The notes under the pieces are model-generated. The model saw only the letters and a program-made list of their open reading frames with translations. It was not told the DNA's origin and did not search any database. A stretch of DNA of 5,917 bases, from contig DNJG01000074.1 of NCBI GenBank assembly GCA_003489165.1, forward strand, positions 1-5,917, in the 5' to 3' direction. Of the stretch, positions 5,347 to 5,917 are shown piece by piece. The position numbers were made by a program, and so were the translations under genes. Each line of letters begins with the position of its first letter. Position 1 is the first letter of the stretch. The DNA is from Nitrospinota bacterium. GTDB lineage: Bacteria > Nitrospinota > Nitrospinia > UBA9942.

Positions 5347-5763
5347 ATGAAAAGCTATCGCAAAGAACTCTGGTTTAATGTTCCGACAAGAAGGGGATTT
5401 ATAAATATTACTCATCAGGTTGAGGAATGTTTAAAGGAGAGCGGTGTCAAGGAAGGGCTTGTCCTTGTAAATGCGATGCATATAACTGCATCTGTTTTTA
5501 TAAATGACAATGAGTCAGGACTTCATAATGACTTTGATGTCTGGCTTGAGAAACTTGCACCCCATGAGCCTGTATCACAGTATCGTCATAATAATGGTGA
5601 GGATAATGCAGATGCCCATCTTAAGCGTCAGGTAATGGGAAGAGAAGTCATTGTAGCCATTACAAATGGAAGGCTTGATTTCGGTCCGTGGGAGCAGATT
5701 TTCTATGGGGAATTTGACGGAAGGAGAAAAAAGAGGGTTCTGGTGAAGATTATAGGAGAGTAA
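5347..5763 (+). CDS. yjbQ: YjbQ/UPF0047 family protein
   Basis: This is a small cytoplasmic protein of the YjbQ (UPF0047, COG0432) family. E. coli YjbQ can supply weak thiamine-phosphate synthase activity in vivo, hence the name 'secondary thiamine-phosphate synthase'; the true role in most organisms is not settled. The 138 residues are full length. Family signatures are clear: HITASVFINDNESGLHNDF at 45-63 with the conserved His45, Asn55 and His60; NADAHLKRQVMG at 87-98 with His91; LDFGPWEQIFYGEFDG at 110-125. The start at ATG 5347 is chosen because AAGGAA (5335-5340) sits six bases upstream. A TTG at 5326 in the same frame lies inside the prepilin peptidase gene and is less likely. The 13-base gap suggests cotranscription with the prepilin peptidase gene, although no functional link is obvious. 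No thiamine genes are nearby. Confidence 0.94.
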   Translation: MKSYRKELWFNVPTRRGFINITHQVEECLKESGVKEGLVLVNAMHITASVFINDNESGLHNDFDVWLEKLAPHEPVSQYRHNNGEDNADAHLKRQVMGREVIVAITNGRLDFGPWEQIFYGEFDGRRKKRVLVKIIGE

Positions 5764-5765
5764 CT

Positions 5766-5822
5766 ATTGCTCCATTGTTCCATTGTTTTTAACAATGAAG
5801 TAATGAAACAATAAAACAATTT
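5766..5822. repeat. Octamer quasi-palindrome after yjbQ
   Basis: The left arm (5766-5787) has TCCATTGT at 5771 and 5779. The right side has AACAATGA at 5791, AGTAATGA at 5799, AACAATAA at 5807 and AACAATTT at 5815, four octamers at an exact 8-base step. The core CATTGTT-TTT-AACAATG (5781-5797) is a perfect 7-bp hairpin, and the 22-base arms 5766-5787 and 5791-5812 match at most positions. T's at 5820-5824 follow the last unit. It could weaken read-through into the arginase gene, but the stem is A-T rich and I would not call it a confirmed terminator. Confidence 0.8.
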
Positions 5823-5843
5823 TTATCTATGAGCTTATAACTT

Positions 5844-5917
5844 ATGAAGAACCGCAGGATAAAGATTATTGGTGTTCCTATTGACCTTGGCTTTGGGAGA
5901 CGTGGAGTTGATATGGG
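5844..5917 (+). CDS. rocF: Arginase, N-terminal fragment (3' end outside window)
   Basis: The first 24 codons plus two bases are present. IIGVPIDLGFGRRGVDMG matches the opening strand and loop of arginases of the ureohydrolase family, which hydrolyse L-arginine to L-ornithine and urea with a dinuclear manganese centre. The GxGRRGVDxG element favours arginase over agmatinase or formimidoylglutamase. The metal-binding His and Asp residues lie beyond the window, so activity cannot be judged. The ATG is fixed by an in-frame TAA at 5838-5840 just upstream. No strong Shine-Dalgarno is visible; GAG at 5831-5833 is the only purine cluster nearby. It follows yjbQ after an 80-base gap that contains the octamer repeat, so it may be read from the same transcript or its own promoter. 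Confidence 0.85.
   Translation, partial: MKNRRIKIIGVPIDLGFGRRGVDM

Noticed and set aside
5829..5840. Three-codon leader ORF before the arginase gene
   Set aside because: ATG-AGC-TTA-TAA has no ribosome binding site and is short enough to arise by chance.

Overview
The window looks like a chromosomal stretch from an AT-rich Gram-negative bacterium, possibly of the Nitrospirota or deltaproteobacterial grade. That placement is a weak inference from the order CinA-type amidase, thpR, recA, recX, from a type IV pilin-type prepilin peptidase, and from a typical bacterial RecA. No rRNA or tRNA is present, so taxonomy stays open. All genes lie on the + strand.

Bases 1-1011 hold the 3' part of an unrecognised, probably exported, cysteine-containing protein. 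Its G+C content is visibly higher than that of everything downstream. It ends at a strong intrinsic terminator (1034-1066). A gene-free, AT-rich stretch follows (1067-1343) and contains a 170-base quasi-palindrome built of CACGAAT/ATTCGTG words.

Bases 1344-3930 hold a stand-alone CinA C-terminal-type nicotinamide-nucleotide amidase, the RNA 2',3'-cyclic phosphodiesterase ThpR, a 23S rRNA intervening-sequence-type four-helix-bundle gene broken by one extra T, and recA. Bases 4008-5763 hold recX, a complete A24-family prepilin peptidase (PilD type) and a YjbQ/UPF0047 protein. The window ends in the first 24 codons of an arginase. RecA and RecX act together in recombination and its restraint. 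CinA proteins and prepilin peptidase are linked to recA through competence in some bacteria, but nothing here proves that link.

The most unusual feature lies between the genes. Five gene boundary regions (before the amidase gene, amidase-thpR, thpR-IVP-recA, recA-recX, yjbQ-arginase) carry quasi-palindromes made of short words, 7, 8 or 9 bases long, repeated in one arm and inverted in the other. The word differs at each site. A sixth boundary, recX-prepilin peptidase, has two overlapping inverted repeats. Several of these arrays run into the 3' end of the preceding gene and supply its last codons and stop. The broken four-helix-bundle gene sits exactly between inverted arrays of one heptamer, which suggests it arrived as a unit or inserted inside such a palindrome.
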